Positions 49,098 to 57,985 of a stretch of 64,000 nt of DNA are shown here, one piece after another (within the stretch, counting starts at the first letter, position 1; every line of letters begins with the position of its first letter). Location: positions 124,001 to 188,000 of the forward strand of contig NZ_CP088296.1 in the NCBI RefSeq assembly GCF_024666595.1. Reading direction: 5' to 3'. This DNA is from Sphingomonas sp. J315. GTDB taxonomy: Bacteria; Pseudomonadota; Alphaproteobacteria; Sphingomonadales; Sphingomonadaceae. The notes under the pieces were generated by a model, which saw only the letters and a list, made by a program, of their open reading frames with translations, was not told the DNA's origin and did not search any database. A program made the translations under genes and the position numbers.

Positions 49098-49742
49098 TTA
49101 GAACATGCTCTCGGGAATGATGATCACGTCGCCCGGCTCCAGCCGGACATTCGCGCTGGTGTCGCCATTCTTGAGAAGGTCGGACAGGCGCACCTTGTAT
49201 TCGCGCTGACGCCCGCTTGCCTTGTCGTAACGGACCAGCCGCGCACGATTGCCTGCGGCGAATTCGCTGAGCCCTCCGACCGCGATCATCGCGTCGAGCA
49301 GGGTCATGTTGGCGCGGTAGGGCAGCGACGCGGGCTTTTCGGTCGCACCCACGATTCGGATCTGCTGGCTGAACGTGCCCGAGAAACTCTTGACCACGAC
49401 CGACACGATCGGATCCTTGATATATTCGCCCAGCGCATATTTGAGGTCGTCGGCCAGCATCGCCGGGGTCTTGCCGACCGCCGGCATGTCGCTCACCAGT
49501 GGCGTGGTGATGCGGCCATCCGGGCGGACCTGCACCTCAGCCGACAATTCCTGGTTGCGCCACACGAAGATCTGCAGCGTATCGAGCGGGCCAATGACAT
49601 ATTCCTCGCCCGGACCCTCACGGCTGGCGACGAAGGTTGTCGTGGGCAGCTCCGGACGGTTCCCACCGCCCATACAGCCCGAAAGCGCCGCCGCCATCAT
49701 CAGCGGAAGCGCCACGCTCTTTCCGGAGTTCCCCAAACGCAT
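49098..49742 (-). CDS. XrtA system polysaccharide export lipoprotein (Wza/KpsD-like)
   Basis: A 214-residue lipoprotein with signal RLGNSGKSVALPLMMAAALSGC (Cys23). YVIGPLDTLQIFVWRNQELS begins the polysaccharide export domain and VRPDGRITTPLVSDMPAVGKT follows; a SLBB-like part has IRIVGATEKPASLPYRANMTLLDAM. It ends RLEPGDVIIIPESMF. It forms the outer-membrane channel or its periplasmic part. ATG 49742 follows AGGAGG about 10 bases upstream. The 130 bases upstream hold no gene and are the likely promoter of the export half. Confidence 0.92.
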   Translation of the reverse strand: MRLGNSGKSVALPLMMAAALSGCMGGGNRPELPTTTFVASREGPGEEYVIGPLDTLQIFVWRNQELSAEVQVRPDGRITTPLVSDMPAVGKTPAMLADDLKYALGEYIKDPIVSVVVKSFSGTFSQQIRIVGATEKPASLPYRANMTLLDAMIAVGGLSEFAAGNRARLVRYDKASGRQREYKVRLSDLLKNGDTSANVRLEPGDVIIIPESMF

Positions 49743-49873
49743 CACTCTCGAACCTCCTGACGCCCGTGCAGCCCCGGCGTCCCGGGACAACGTGCACGAA
49801 CAACCGCTTTGCTATGGCGGCGGGAGGTAAAGATATTGTTAGGAACGACGCCGCTGGCGGCGTGGCGTCACCG

Positions 49874-51076
49874 TCAGGCGACGATTTCCGCCGCCGGGCC
49901 GTGCCCCAGGAACCCTGAGGGACTGGCGCTCGCGCCATAGGCCCCGGCCAGGAACAGCGCGACCACATCCCCCACTTGCGCCGGCGGCAGCGCCACCTTG
50001 TCCCCAAGTCGATCGAGCGGGGTGCAGAGCGGGCCAACCACCGAAACCGTTTCGGTTGTCTCCGCGCCCATCCGCCCTGCAATCGCAATCGGGTAATTGC
50101 GCCGCACTACTGTGCCGAAATTCCCCGACGCCGCGAGCTGGTGATTGAGTCCGCCGTCACAGATCAGGAAAATCTCGTCCCCGCTGACCTTTCGGTCGAC
50201 TATCCGGGTCAGATACACGCCGCACTCGCCCGCGATCCACCGCCCCAGCTCGATCGCATAGGCTTGATCCGGCTCCAGCACATCCGCCAGCCGTTCGCCG
50301 ACCAGCGCGATATCGACGGCAGTATCGCCCGAAAAATATGGGATGCCGAACCCGCCGCCGAGATTGACCAACGGTGCTTTCGCTCCCGCCGCCTCCGCCA
50401 GTTCCCGCGCCAGCCCCGCCGTCGCCGCCTGCGTCTCGCAGATCGCGTCGCTGTCCAGCGCCTGCGACCCGGCAAAGATATGGAACCCGCGCCAGTCCGC
50501 GCCCGCCGCGATCAATCGCTTCACCAGCGTCGGCACGCGGTCTGCGTCGATCCCGAACGGCGACGGTCGCCCGCCCATCTTCATGCCCGAACCCTTGAGC
50601 TCGAACGACGGATTGACCCGCACCGCCAGCTTGGGCGTCACACCCAACCGGTCACCTATCGCCAGCGCGCGATCCGCCTCGCCCTCGGACTCAAGGTTCA
50701 GCGTCGCCCCAGCAACGATCGCAGCCTCCAGCTCCGCATCGCGCTTGCCCGGTCCGGCGAAGCTGATGTGACTCGCATCCTTGACCGCCAGCGCCTTGGC
50801 CAGCTCGCCTCCCGACGCTACATCCAGCCCGCCGACCAGCGGAGAAACTGCTTGCAGAAACGCTGGTAACGGATTGGCCTTGATCGCAAAATGAATTTCG
50901 ACCGCACCCGGCAACGCCGCCCGCAGCTGCCCGACCCGCTCGCGCACGATTGACGCGTCATAGACGAACAGCGGCGTCCCCGCCTGCGCCACCCAGTCGC
51001 CCGCCGACCGCCCAGCGATCCGCAACTCCCCGCTCTGCCCCGCAAAATAGGGCGGGATCGGTCCCATCGGCTTCAT
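49874..51076 (-). CDS. XrtA-associated pyridoxal-dependent decarboxylase
   Basis: A 400-residue fold III (alanine racemase/DAP decarboxylase-like) PLP enzyme. The PLP Lys is in VEIHFAIKANPLPAF; GGLDVASGGELAKAL, FAGPGKRDAELEAAI, HIFAGSQALD and NLGGGFGIPYF (phosphate loop) follow, and VVGPLCTPLDRLG is the C-terminal substrate region. ATG 51076 overlaps the ligase stop by 4 bases (ATGA). It probably makes an amino-acid-derived amine used with the adjacent ligase and carrier protein. Confidence 0.92.
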   Translation of the reverse strand: MKPMGPIPPYFAGQSGELRIAGRSAGDWVAQAGTPLFVYDASIVRERVGQLRAALPGAVEIHFAIKANPLPAFLQAVSPLVGGLDVASGGELAKALAVKDASHISFAGPGKRDAELEAAIVAGATLNLESEGEADRALAIGDRLGVTPKLAVRVNPSFELKGSGMKMGGRPSPFGIDADRVPTLVKRLIAAGADWRGFHIFAGSQALDSDAICETQAATAGLARELAEAAGAKAPLVNLGGGFGIPYFSGDTAVDIALVGERLADVLEPDQAYAIELGRWIAGECGVYLTRIVDRKVSGDEIFLICDGGLNHQLAASGNFGTVVRRNYPIAIAGRMGAETTETVSVVGPLCTPLDRLGDKVALPPAQVGDVVALFLAGAYGASASPSGFLGHGPAAEIVA

Positions 51077-52583
51077 GCCAGCATCTCCGCCTTCAACCCG
51101 CTCCGGTCGAGCTTCCCATTCGCATTGCGCGGCAGTTCGTCGCGCCACACATAGCGCGTGGGCTGCATGAAGGCGGGCAATTCACGCCGCAACCGCTCGC
51201 GCAACGCCGCCTCCGCCGCGTCCGCCTCGCCCCGCGCCACCGCGATCACCACCACCGCCTGCCCCAGCCGCGCGTCAGGAACGCCCAAAGCTACCGCCTC
51301 CCGCGCCTCGCCCCCGGCCAGCACCGCCTCTTCGACCTCGGTCGGGCTGATCCGGTTACCCGAGGATTTGATCATCTCGTCATCGCGCCCGACAAAGCGC
51401 AGCAGCCCGTCTGCGCCCTCGACCACCGTATCCCCCGAAAAGACCGCCATCCCGCCATAACTGGACCCCGCCGGCGCAGGCTTGAACCGCAACGCAGTCC
51501 GCTCCGCATCCTGCCAATAGCCTTGAGCGACCAGCGGTCCGGCATGGACTAGCTCCCCCGCCTCGCCCGGTGCCGCGCGCGTCCCATCGGGGCGCACCAC
51601 CAGAATCTCCGCGAACGGAATTGCCCGCCCCATCGACTCCGGGTGCGCATCGACCAACGAAGGGTCGAGATAAGTCGACCGAAACGCCTCGGTCAGCCCA
51701 TACATCGGGAACAGCGCTGCCCCAGGAAACCGCGCCCGCAACCCGCGCACCATGCCAATGGTCAGCGCCCCGCCCGAATTGGTCAGCCGCTTCAGCTTCG
51801 CCGCCACCGCCTCCGGCCACTCCGCCTCCAGCAACTGCGTCCACAGCGGCGGCACCCCTGCAATCGTGGTGGCGTCATGCCGGTCCACCGCCTTGATCAC
51901 GTCGCGCGCGGTCAGATAATCGAGCGGGATCACCCGCCCCCCGCGGCCCAGGTCGACAGCAGCTGGTTCTGCCCATAATCGAAGCTCAGCGGCAGCACGC
52001 CCAGCACGCGATCCTCAGGCGTCACCTTCAGATAATGCGCCACGGTGATCGCACCGAGCCACATGTTCGCATGGCTCAGCATCACCCCCTTGGGCCGCCC
52101 CGTCGATCCCGACGTATACAGGATCGCCGCCAAGGCATTCGGATCACGCTTCGAGTAGTCCAGCCCCGCGCCCGCCAGCGGCGCATCGGCGTCGAACACG
52201 ACGCGGCACCCCTCGGGCACATCGCCGTCCTCCAGCGTCCCCGCCCGCGCGCTTTGCGTCAGCAACAGCCGCGCCCCGCTATCGGCCAGGATATGCGCCA
52301 CCTGCGCGCGCTTGAGCACCGGATTGACCGGCACATGCACCAGTCCCGCCCGCGCCGCCGCCAGCGGCATCACGCACGCATGGCGCGTCTTGGGCAGCCA
52401 GGTCGCGACGCGATCCCCGGCGTTCAGCCCCCGCGCCCGTAACCACAGCGCCAGCGCCGCCACAGCAGCCTCGAGCTCTGCATAGCTCAACGTCCCCGCG
52501 CGATCCTCCAGCGCAACCGCGTCGGGAGCACCGCGCGTCGTCAGCGCGTCGATCGGATAGGGCGTCGGGTCCAGTTCAACCAT
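51073..52583 (-). CDS. XrtA-associated acyl-CoA/AMP ligase, frameshifted
   Basis: An AMP-forming adenylating enzyme of about 504 residues. YTSGSTGRPKGVMLSH is the P-loop, NWTQLL-type and MYGLTEAFRSTYL motifs follow, and the C-terminal hinge reads GRDDEMIKSSGNRISPTEVEEA with the final catalytic Lys in NANGKLDR. The frame breaks at a run of six C (51937-51942); adding one base gives WAAGGRVIPLDYLTA. ATG 52583 is chosen as the natural N-terminus. It likely loads the acyl carrier protein encoded divergently. Confidence 0.9.
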
Positions 52584-52693
52584 CGCGTCTGCATATCCCG
52601 CATCGGTTAACGATACAGTGTCTATTCCCACCCTACTTGGCATAGCGGCGTCCAGCCGGTAACGGGCGCGAAAACAACCGGGGATTTGGGGCC

Positions 52694-52966
52694 GTGCAGC
52701 CTGACGGATATCATGAGGTCGAAGAAGCTGTGCGCGGCGTATTGCGCGACGTGCTGGGCATCGACGCCGCCCGCGCCGCGACCTTTACGGAGGCGACGCC
52801 CTTGTTCGGCGCGCTCCCCGAACTCGATCCGATGGCGGTCGCCGGCGTGCTGACCGAGATCGAAGACCGCCTCGGCATCATCATCGACGACGACGAAGTC
52901 GATGGCGACATGCTCGAAACCTTCGGCGCGCTGGTCCAGTTCGCCGCGTCCAAGGCGCTGACCTGA
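52694..52966 (+). CDS. XrtA-associated acyl carrier protein lacking the serine
   Basis: A 90-residue acidic ACP-like protein, GTG start, with the four-helix pattern HEVEEAVRGVLRDVLGID and VLTEIEDRLGIIIDDDEVDGD. In carrier proteins the DSL/DSM Ser at the start of helix 2 holds phosphopantetheine; here the motif is LPELDPMAVAG, with Pro (CCG) instead of Ser (TCG). If real, it cannot be primed. It is divergent from the adenylating ligase and first in a run with two hydrolases. Confidence 0.85.
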   Translation: MQPDGYHEVEEAVRGVLRDVLGIDAARAATFTEATPLFGALPELDPMAVAGVLTEIEDRLGIIIDDDEVDGDMLETFGALVQFAASKALT

Positions 52967-53007
52967 TCCGCGCGACCAGCTACGATTGGGCCGGGGGCCG
53001 CGAAGCG

Positions 53008-53664
53008 ATGCTCCGCTTCGGCCCCGACACCGGCCCGGTCGTCGTCGTCGCGCTCCCCCTGTTCGAAGAAGCCAACCGCACCCGCGCCTTTGCGGTGAGC
53101 ATCCTGCGCGCGCTGGCGGAGCGCGGCATTGCCGGGGCGCTGCCCGACTTGCCAGGGCAAGGCGAGAGCCTGACGCCAACGCACCAAACCGATCTCGCCA
53201 AATTGGGCGCAGGCTTCGCCGCCGCAGTCGCCAGCCTCGCCACGCCCATCTTCACCCTCGCCATCCGCAGCGGCGCCCTGCTCGACGCCGACGCGCAGGT
53301 TACCTCCCGCTACCACCTCTCCCCGATGACCGGCGCAGACCTGCGCCGCGAACTCGTCCGCGCCCGCCAGGCCTCGGCCCGCGAATCCGGCGAGAACTTC
53401 GACCCGACCAGCCTCGACACCGCAACCGACCCGGTCGAACTCGCGGGCAACCTCATCAATCCCGCGCTGCTCGCCCAGCTCACCAACGCCACGCCGTCAC
53501 TCGAGCAAACCCGCACGGTCCGCCTCGCCACCGAAGCCAAGCCCGCCGACGCCAAGCTCCCCGGCAGCCCGCTCTGGCGCCGCGCCGAGCCCGATAACGA
53601 CCCCGCCTTCGCGAAAGCCGTCGCCGACGACATCGCAGAGTGGATCGCCACATGCGTCGCCTGA
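53008..53664 (+). CDS. XrtA system-associated hydrolase (hydrolase 2 type)
   Basis: About 218 residues from ATG 53008. FGPDTGPVVVVALPLFEEANRTRAF and GIAGALPDLPGQGESL are typical of the exosortase A-associated alpha/beta hydrolase subgroup. The frame is open upstream to CTG 52963 and encodes YDWAGGREA, which looks native, but has no ATG, GTG or TTG, so the true start is unclear. A clear nucleophile Ser is not visible, and the protein may be a degenerate hydrolase. It overlaps the next gene by 13 bases. Confidence 0.75.
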   Translation: MLRFGPDTGPVVVVALPLFEEANRTRAFAVSILRALAERGIAGALPDLPGQGESLTPTHQTDLAKLGAGFAAAVASLATPIFTLAIRSGALLDADAQVTSRYHLSPMTGADLRRELVRARQASARESGENFDPTSLDTATDPVELAGNLINPALLAQLTNATPSLEQTRTVRLATEAKPADAKLPGSPLWRRAEPDNDPAFAKAVADDIAEWIATCVA

Positions 53665-54460
53665 CACACTTCCAATGCGCCGGCGAAACCCTCGCCGCCA
53701 CGCTCGACGAAGCCGCGGGCACCACCGGCCTGCTGATCGTCTCGGGCGGCAATGAAATCCGCATCGGCGCACATCGCGGCATGGCCGAACTCGGTGCCAT
53801 CATCGCCGCATCGGGGCATCCGGTATTCCGCTACGACCGTCGCGGGATCGGCGATTCATCCGGCGAAAACAACAGCTTCGAATCCACCGCGCAGGATATT
53901 TGTGAAGCCGCCGCCGCCTTCCGACGTGAAGTGCCCCAGCTCACCCGCATCGTCGCCTTCGGCAATTGCGACGCCGCCAGCGCGCTGATCCTCTTCCACG
54001 CCGGTGCACCCATCGACGCGCTGATCCTCACCAACCCCTGGACGATCGAACCCGGCGCGGACGGCAACGACCTCCCCCCGCCGCCGCAATCCGATCACGC
54101 TATATCGAAAAGCTCAAAAACCCCCGCGAACTGCTTCGCCTGCTCACCGGAGGCGTCAATATCCGTAAACTTTTCAGTGGCTTGGCCAAGGCATCCGCCA
54201 AACAGTCTCAGCCGCCGACCAGCCTCCCCGCGCGCCTCGCGGCATCGCTGGCGGTCGCAAAAGCCCCGGTCACGATCCTCCTCGCCGAACGCGACAACAC
54301 CGCCCTCGCCTTCGCCGATCACTGGAAGAGCGCAGCCTTCACCCCCGCCCGCGCCCGCCACACCCTCACCACCTGCCCCACCGACAGCCACAGCTTCGCG
54401 CGACCGCAGGACAAGGCATGGCTGACCGATCAGGTACGCGCCGCACTCCGGCCCGAATAA
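53652..54460 (+). CDS. XrtA system-associated hydrolase (hydrolase 1 type), frameshifted
   Basis: An alpha/beta hydrolase of about 270 residues. FQCAGETLAATLDEAAG opens it; RYDRRGIGDSSGEN and IVAFGNCDAASALILF (nucleophile elbow with Cys in GNCDAAS) follow; ILLAERDNTALAFADHW and DSHSFARP supply Asp and His. The frame breaks at a run of six C (54074-54079); adding one base gives LPPAAAIRSRYIEKLKN. The likely role is hydrolysis or transfer of an acyl group made by the ligase/carrier pair. Confidence 0.85.
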
Positions 54461-54583
54461 GTTAGGGTGCCTCTCCCAAGGGTGCTATGCTGCCAGCGGG
54501 CAGCTTTTACCCATTCTTCAATTGCCTGGACGTCGCTACCCGGGGATGGATCGCTCACCGCGAACCTCCGGCCTTTTTGGGCC

Positions 54584-55618
54584 ATGCCAATGGATTCCGC
54601 GCCGTCACCGTCATCGACCCCCAACAGCCTGGGGATCGCGCTGGTCATCTCGTCCGCCACGCCGCTGCTCTTGCTGGGCAAGGATTTGGTCGTCGAGGCC
54701 GCGAGCCGATCCTTCTGCAGCGCCTTCGAACTCGACCCGGCACAGGTCGTGGGCCTGGAATTGTCCGCGCTCGGCCATGGTGAATGGGCCGCGCCACAGC
54801 TTCGCTCGCTGCTCTGTGCGACGATGACCGGCAGTGCCGCGATCGACGCCTATGAGATGGATCTGGTCCGCATCGGCCGACCGACCTTATGCCTGATCCT
54901 GAACGCACACCTGCTCGAACATGATGGTGCTGACAAACGCCAGATGGCGCTGGCGGTGCTCGATGTCACCGCGATCCGTCAGGCGAAGAAGGCAAAGGCG
55001 GATGCCGAGCGCGAAAAGGACATCTTGCTCCGCGAGTTACAGCACCGCGTCGCGAACAGCCTCCAGATCATCGCCAGCGTGCTGATGCAGAGCGCCCGGC
55101 GCGTCCAGTCTGACGAGGCGCGGCTGCACCTCCACGACGCCCACCACCGCGTCATGTCGATCGCCACACTCCAGCGCCAGTTGGCGGTGGGCACACCGGG
55201 CGACGTCAAGCTGCGATCCTATCTCAACGATCTGTGCGAGAGCATCGGCGCATCGATGATCTTCGACCACAATCTGACGCGAATCGACGTCATCGTCGAT
55301 GACAGCAGCACCAGCGCCGACATATCGGTCAGCCTCGGCCTGATCGTCACCGAACTGGTCATCAACGCGCTCAAACACGCCTTCCCAGACCGCACCACAC
55401 CCGGCTGCATCACCGTCGAATATTGGAGTCGCCCGACGGGGTGGAAACTCACCGTGTCCGACGACGGCATCGGCATGCCCACCGGCAGCGAAGCAAAGAA
55501 ATCGGGCCTTGGCACCGGCATCGTCGACGCGCTGTCAAACCAGCTCGACGCCACCGTCATCGTGACGGACACCGCCCCCGGCACGCGGGTGGCGATCACG
55601 CATCTGGGGAAGGTCTAG
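54584..55618 (+). CDS. HWE/HisKA_2-type sensor histidine kinase
   Basis: About 344 residues, no membrane helix. An N-terminal PAS-like sensor (LLLLGKDLVVEAASRSFCSAFELDPAQVVG) leads to LLRELQHRVANSLQIIASVL, the HisKA_2 phospho-His region (HRVANSLQ), and an HATPase domain with LGLIVTELVINALKHAFPD, SDDGIGMPTG and LGTGIVDALSNQLDA. Such orphan cytoplasmic kinases feed the general stress response (PhyR) or light signalling in alphaproteobacteria. No response regulator adjoins it. ATG 54590 is an alternative start. Confidence 0.87.
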   Translation: MPMDSAPSPSSTPNSLGIALVISSATPLLLLGKDLVVEAASRSFCSAFELDPAQVVGLELSALGHGEWAAPQLRSLLCATMTGSAAIDAYEMDLVRIGRPTLCLILNAHLLEHDGADKRQMALAVLDVTAIRQAKKAKADAEREKDILLRELQHRVANSLQIIASVLMQSARRVQSDEARLHLHDAHHRVMSIATLQRQLAVGTPGDVKLRSYLNDLCESIGASMIFDHNLTRIDVIVDDSSTSADISVSLGLIVTELVINALKHAFPDRTTPGCITVEYWSRPTGWKLTVSDDGIGMPTGSEAKKSGLGTGIVDALSNQLDATVIVTDTAPGTRVAITHLGKV

Positions 55619-55642
55619 CCGCGCAGGCTGCCCCAACTCGAT

Positions 55643-55725
55643 CGTCGCCCCGGCCTTGAGCCGGAGCTGGGCTTCCCAGTGAACCGCACGAGACAGCCCG
55701 GCCCCAGGTCAGGCCCGGGGCGACG
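55643..55725. repeat. Paired REP-like palindrome between HWE kinase and trxB
   Basis: CGTCGCCCCGGCCTTGAGCC at the left and GGCCCGGGGCGACG at the right bracket an 83-base unit similar to 37073-37156. It separates convergent genes. Confidence 0.68.
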
Positions 55726-55850
55726 AGGTGAATGGTGGGGCTTTCCTACAACATGTCGAAACGCGCATAGACTGATCGATGCGCCACCGACTCGCCCTAG
55801 CCTGCATGGATCGCCGAGGAAGGCGCGCGCTCGCGCGTGACAACCCGCCT

Positions 55851-55885
55851 ATTCTGTCAGCTTCGTCACCCAATGCTGACAGAAT
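55851..55885. promoter_or_regulatory. Perfect 11-bp inverted repeat downstream of trxB
   Basis: ATTCTGTCAGC (55851-55861) and GCTGACAGAAT (55875-55885) are exact inverted copies with a 13-base spacer. There is no T-run, so a protein-binding site or a structured 3' end are both possible. Between 55726 and 55922 I see no gene. Confidence 0.45.
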
Positions 55886-55922
55886 CGCCCGCGTTGCCCT
55901 GAACTTCGTCAGTTTCCCCGGG

Positions 55923-56894
55923 TCACGCCGCGACGTGCGCAACCGCCTCGAAGTCCGCCTCGGCCAGAAAGCGCTCAGCATCCAGCGCCGCCATACAACC
56001 GGTGCCCGCCGCGGTGATCGCCTGGCGATAGACCTTGTCCATCACGTCGCCGCACGCGAACACGCCGGGCACGCTGGTGCGCGTCGTCCCCGTTTCGACG
56101 GTGATATAGCTGTCGGCGTCCAGCTCCAGATGCCCACGGAACAGCTCGGTCGCCGGGTGATGGCCGATCGCGACAAAGCCGCCCTCGACATCTATGCTCG
56201 ACTCTTCGCCGGTGACGGTGTCGCGCAGCTTCAGCGCCACCAGCCCCTCGGGGTCGCCGCCGCCGACGAACTCCACCACTTCCTTGTTCCACAGTGTCTT
56301 GACCTTGGGGTTGGCGAACAACCGCTCCTGCAGGATCTTCTCGGCGCGCAGCGTGTCGCGGCGGTGGATCAGCGTGACGTCATGGCTGTGGTTGGTCAGG
56401 TACAGCGCCTCTTCGACCGCAGTATTGCCGCCGCCGATCACCGCGACCTTCTTGCCGCGATAGAAAAATCCGTCGCAGGTCGCACAGGCCGACGCGCCCT
56501 TGCCCTTCATCGCCTCTTCGCTGTCGAGGCCCAGCCACTTGGCCTGCGCGCCCGTCGCGATCACCAACGTATCGCCCGAATAGACGGTGCCGCCGTCGCC
56601 GATCAGGCGGAACGGACGGCTGGTCAGATCGACCTCGACGATCGTGTCGTACATCATCTGCGCGCCGACATGCTCGGCCTGGGCCTGCATCTCCTGCATC
56701 AGCCACGGCCCCTGGATCACCTCGCGAAAGCCGGGATAATTCTCGACATCGGTGGTGGTCATCAGCTGTCCGCCGGGCTGGATGCCCTGCACCACGATCG
56801 GCGCAAGGCCGGCGCGCGCGCCATAGATGGCGGCGGACAGGCCGGCGGGGCCGGAACCGAGGATCAGCATGCGGGTCGAGTGGGTGGCGGTCAT
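55923..56894 (-). CDS. trxB: Thioredoxin-disulfide reductase
   Basis: A 323-residue low-Mr thioredoxin reductase: passes NADPH electrons through FAD to thioredoxin. ILGSGPAGLSAAIY is the FAD motif, CATC (Cys137/Cys140 in SACATCDGFF) the redox centre, VIGGGNTAVEEALYL the NADPH motif and PGVFACGDVMDKVYRQAITAAGTGCMAA the C-terminal FAD contact. ATG 56894 is chosen as the natural start. Confidence 0.96.
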   Translation of the reverse strand: MTATHSTRMLILGSGPAGLSAAIYGARAGLAPIVVQGIQPGGQLMTTTDVENYPGFREVIQGPWLMQEMQAQAEHVGAQMMYDTIVEVDLTSRPFRLIGDGGTVYSGDTLVIATGAQAKWLGLDSEEAMKGKGASACATCDGFFYRGKKVAVIGGGNTAVEEALYLTNHSHDVTLIHRRDTLRAEKILQERLFANPKVKTLWNKEVVEFVGGGDPEGLVALKLRDTVTGEESSIDVEGGFVAIGHHPATELFRGHLELDADSYITVETGTTRTSVPGVFACGDVMDKVYRQAITAAGTGCMAALDAERFLAEADFEAVAHVAA

Positions 56895-57058
56895 TCTCAA
56901 ATCCTGTTGCAGCCCCTGAACGGGGTGGCGGTGCCGCATCTAGGGGGTCGGCACCGCCGATGGCAACATGGGTGGTGTACGCCGCGCCGCCAGCAAAGCG
57001 ATTCTGTTGTGGACGAAAGCCGGTTGAAGCCGCGCGTCGGGCTGGGCAGACTGGCGGC

Positions 57059-57694
57059 ATGACACTCCGCCGCACCCTGCTCGCCGCAGCCCTGCTGCTC
57101 CCGTTCCCCGCACTGGCGCAGACCGCCGCGCCTGCACCGACTCCCACACCGACGCCCGCGCCGAAACCGGCAACGCAGAAAGTGGCGCTGGACACCAGCT
57201 TCGGGCGCATCGTGCTGGAACTGGAGACCGAGCGTGCGCCGATCACCGCCCGCAATTTCCTGCGCTATGCCGATCAGAAGCGGCTCGACGGCATCGCCTT
57301 TTATCGGACGGTCAAGGTCGCCGACAAATTCGGGTTCATTCAGTTCGGGATCGACAACGATCCCAAGCGCATACTGCCGCCGATCAAGCATGAGCCGACC
57401 ACGGTGACCGGGGTGAAGCACGTAAATGGCGCGATCAGCACCGCCCGCCTCGCTCCCGGCACCGCGCGGGGCGAGTTCACGATCAGCGTCGGGGATCAGC
57501 CCTCGCTCGATGCCGATCCGTCGAAACCCGGCGACAATCTCGGCTATGCCGCGTTCGGCAAGGTGGTCGAGGGGATGGATGTGGTGTGGAAGATTCTCGA
57601 CGCCCCGACCTCACCCACTGCGGGCGAAGGCGTGATGAAGGGGCAGATGCTCAGCCCCAGGATCAAGATTTTGAAGGTGTCGCGCGTGCCTTAG
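57059..57694 (+). CDS. Peptidyl-prolyl cis-trans isomerase, cyclophilin type, periplasmic
   Basis: A 211-residue cyclophilin. The signal peptide TLRRTLLAAALLLPFPALAQ is followed by a Pro/Thr-rich linker and the domain: TSFGRIVLELETERAPITARNFLRY, IAFYRTVK, and a shortened middle, then NLGYAAFGKVVEGMDVVWKI. The canonical F-R-x-Q-x-G-D motif reads as a less conserved FGFIQFGID, so catalysis may be weak. ATG 57059 overlaps no other gene. Confidence 0.88.
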   Translation: MTLRRTLLAAALLLPFPALAQTAAPAPTPTPTPAPKPATQKVALDTSFGRIVLELETERAPITARNFLRYADQKRLDGIAFYRTVKVADKFGFIQFGIDNDPKRILPPIKHEPTTVTGVKHVNGAISTARLAPGTARGEFTISVGDQPSLDADPSKPGDNLGYAAFGKVVEGMDVVWKILDAPTSPTAGEGVMKGQMLSPRIKILKVSRVP

Positions 57695-57849
57695 AACGCG
57701 CTGAACAGGATCAGGACGAACAGCCAGAAGAGGAGTGAACCGCACACGACCATCAGGAAGCCCGCGCCGGCGGGCATGGCGTCGTCCACTTGATCGACCC
57801 CGATCAGTTCGCGGTCATCCGCGGCGGCGATCTCGCGATAAGAGGGCAT
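57691..57849 (-). CDS. Small single-helix membrane protein
   Basis: A 52-residue protein with an acidic N-terminal half (REIAAADDRELIGVDQVDD) and one C-terminal helix (AGFLMVVCGSLLFWLFVLILF). ATG 57849 is preceded by GGAGA at a good distance. Its end overlaps the end of the converging cyclophilin gene by 4 bases. No family recognised. Confidence 0.5.
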   Translation of the reverse strand: MPSYREIAAADDRELIGVDQVDDAMPAGAGFLMVVCGSLLFWLFVLILFSAF

Positions 57850-57985
57850 GGCAACTCTCCACTGGATGTTGCCACACTGCCTTGTTGGGACCGCAGCGGC
57901 CATATCGGGAAAGTGCGATGGGGATCTCTACGGGGGTCGGCATTAACCCCGAAGCGCGACCTGGGCCGCGCTTCGGGGTGCCCGA

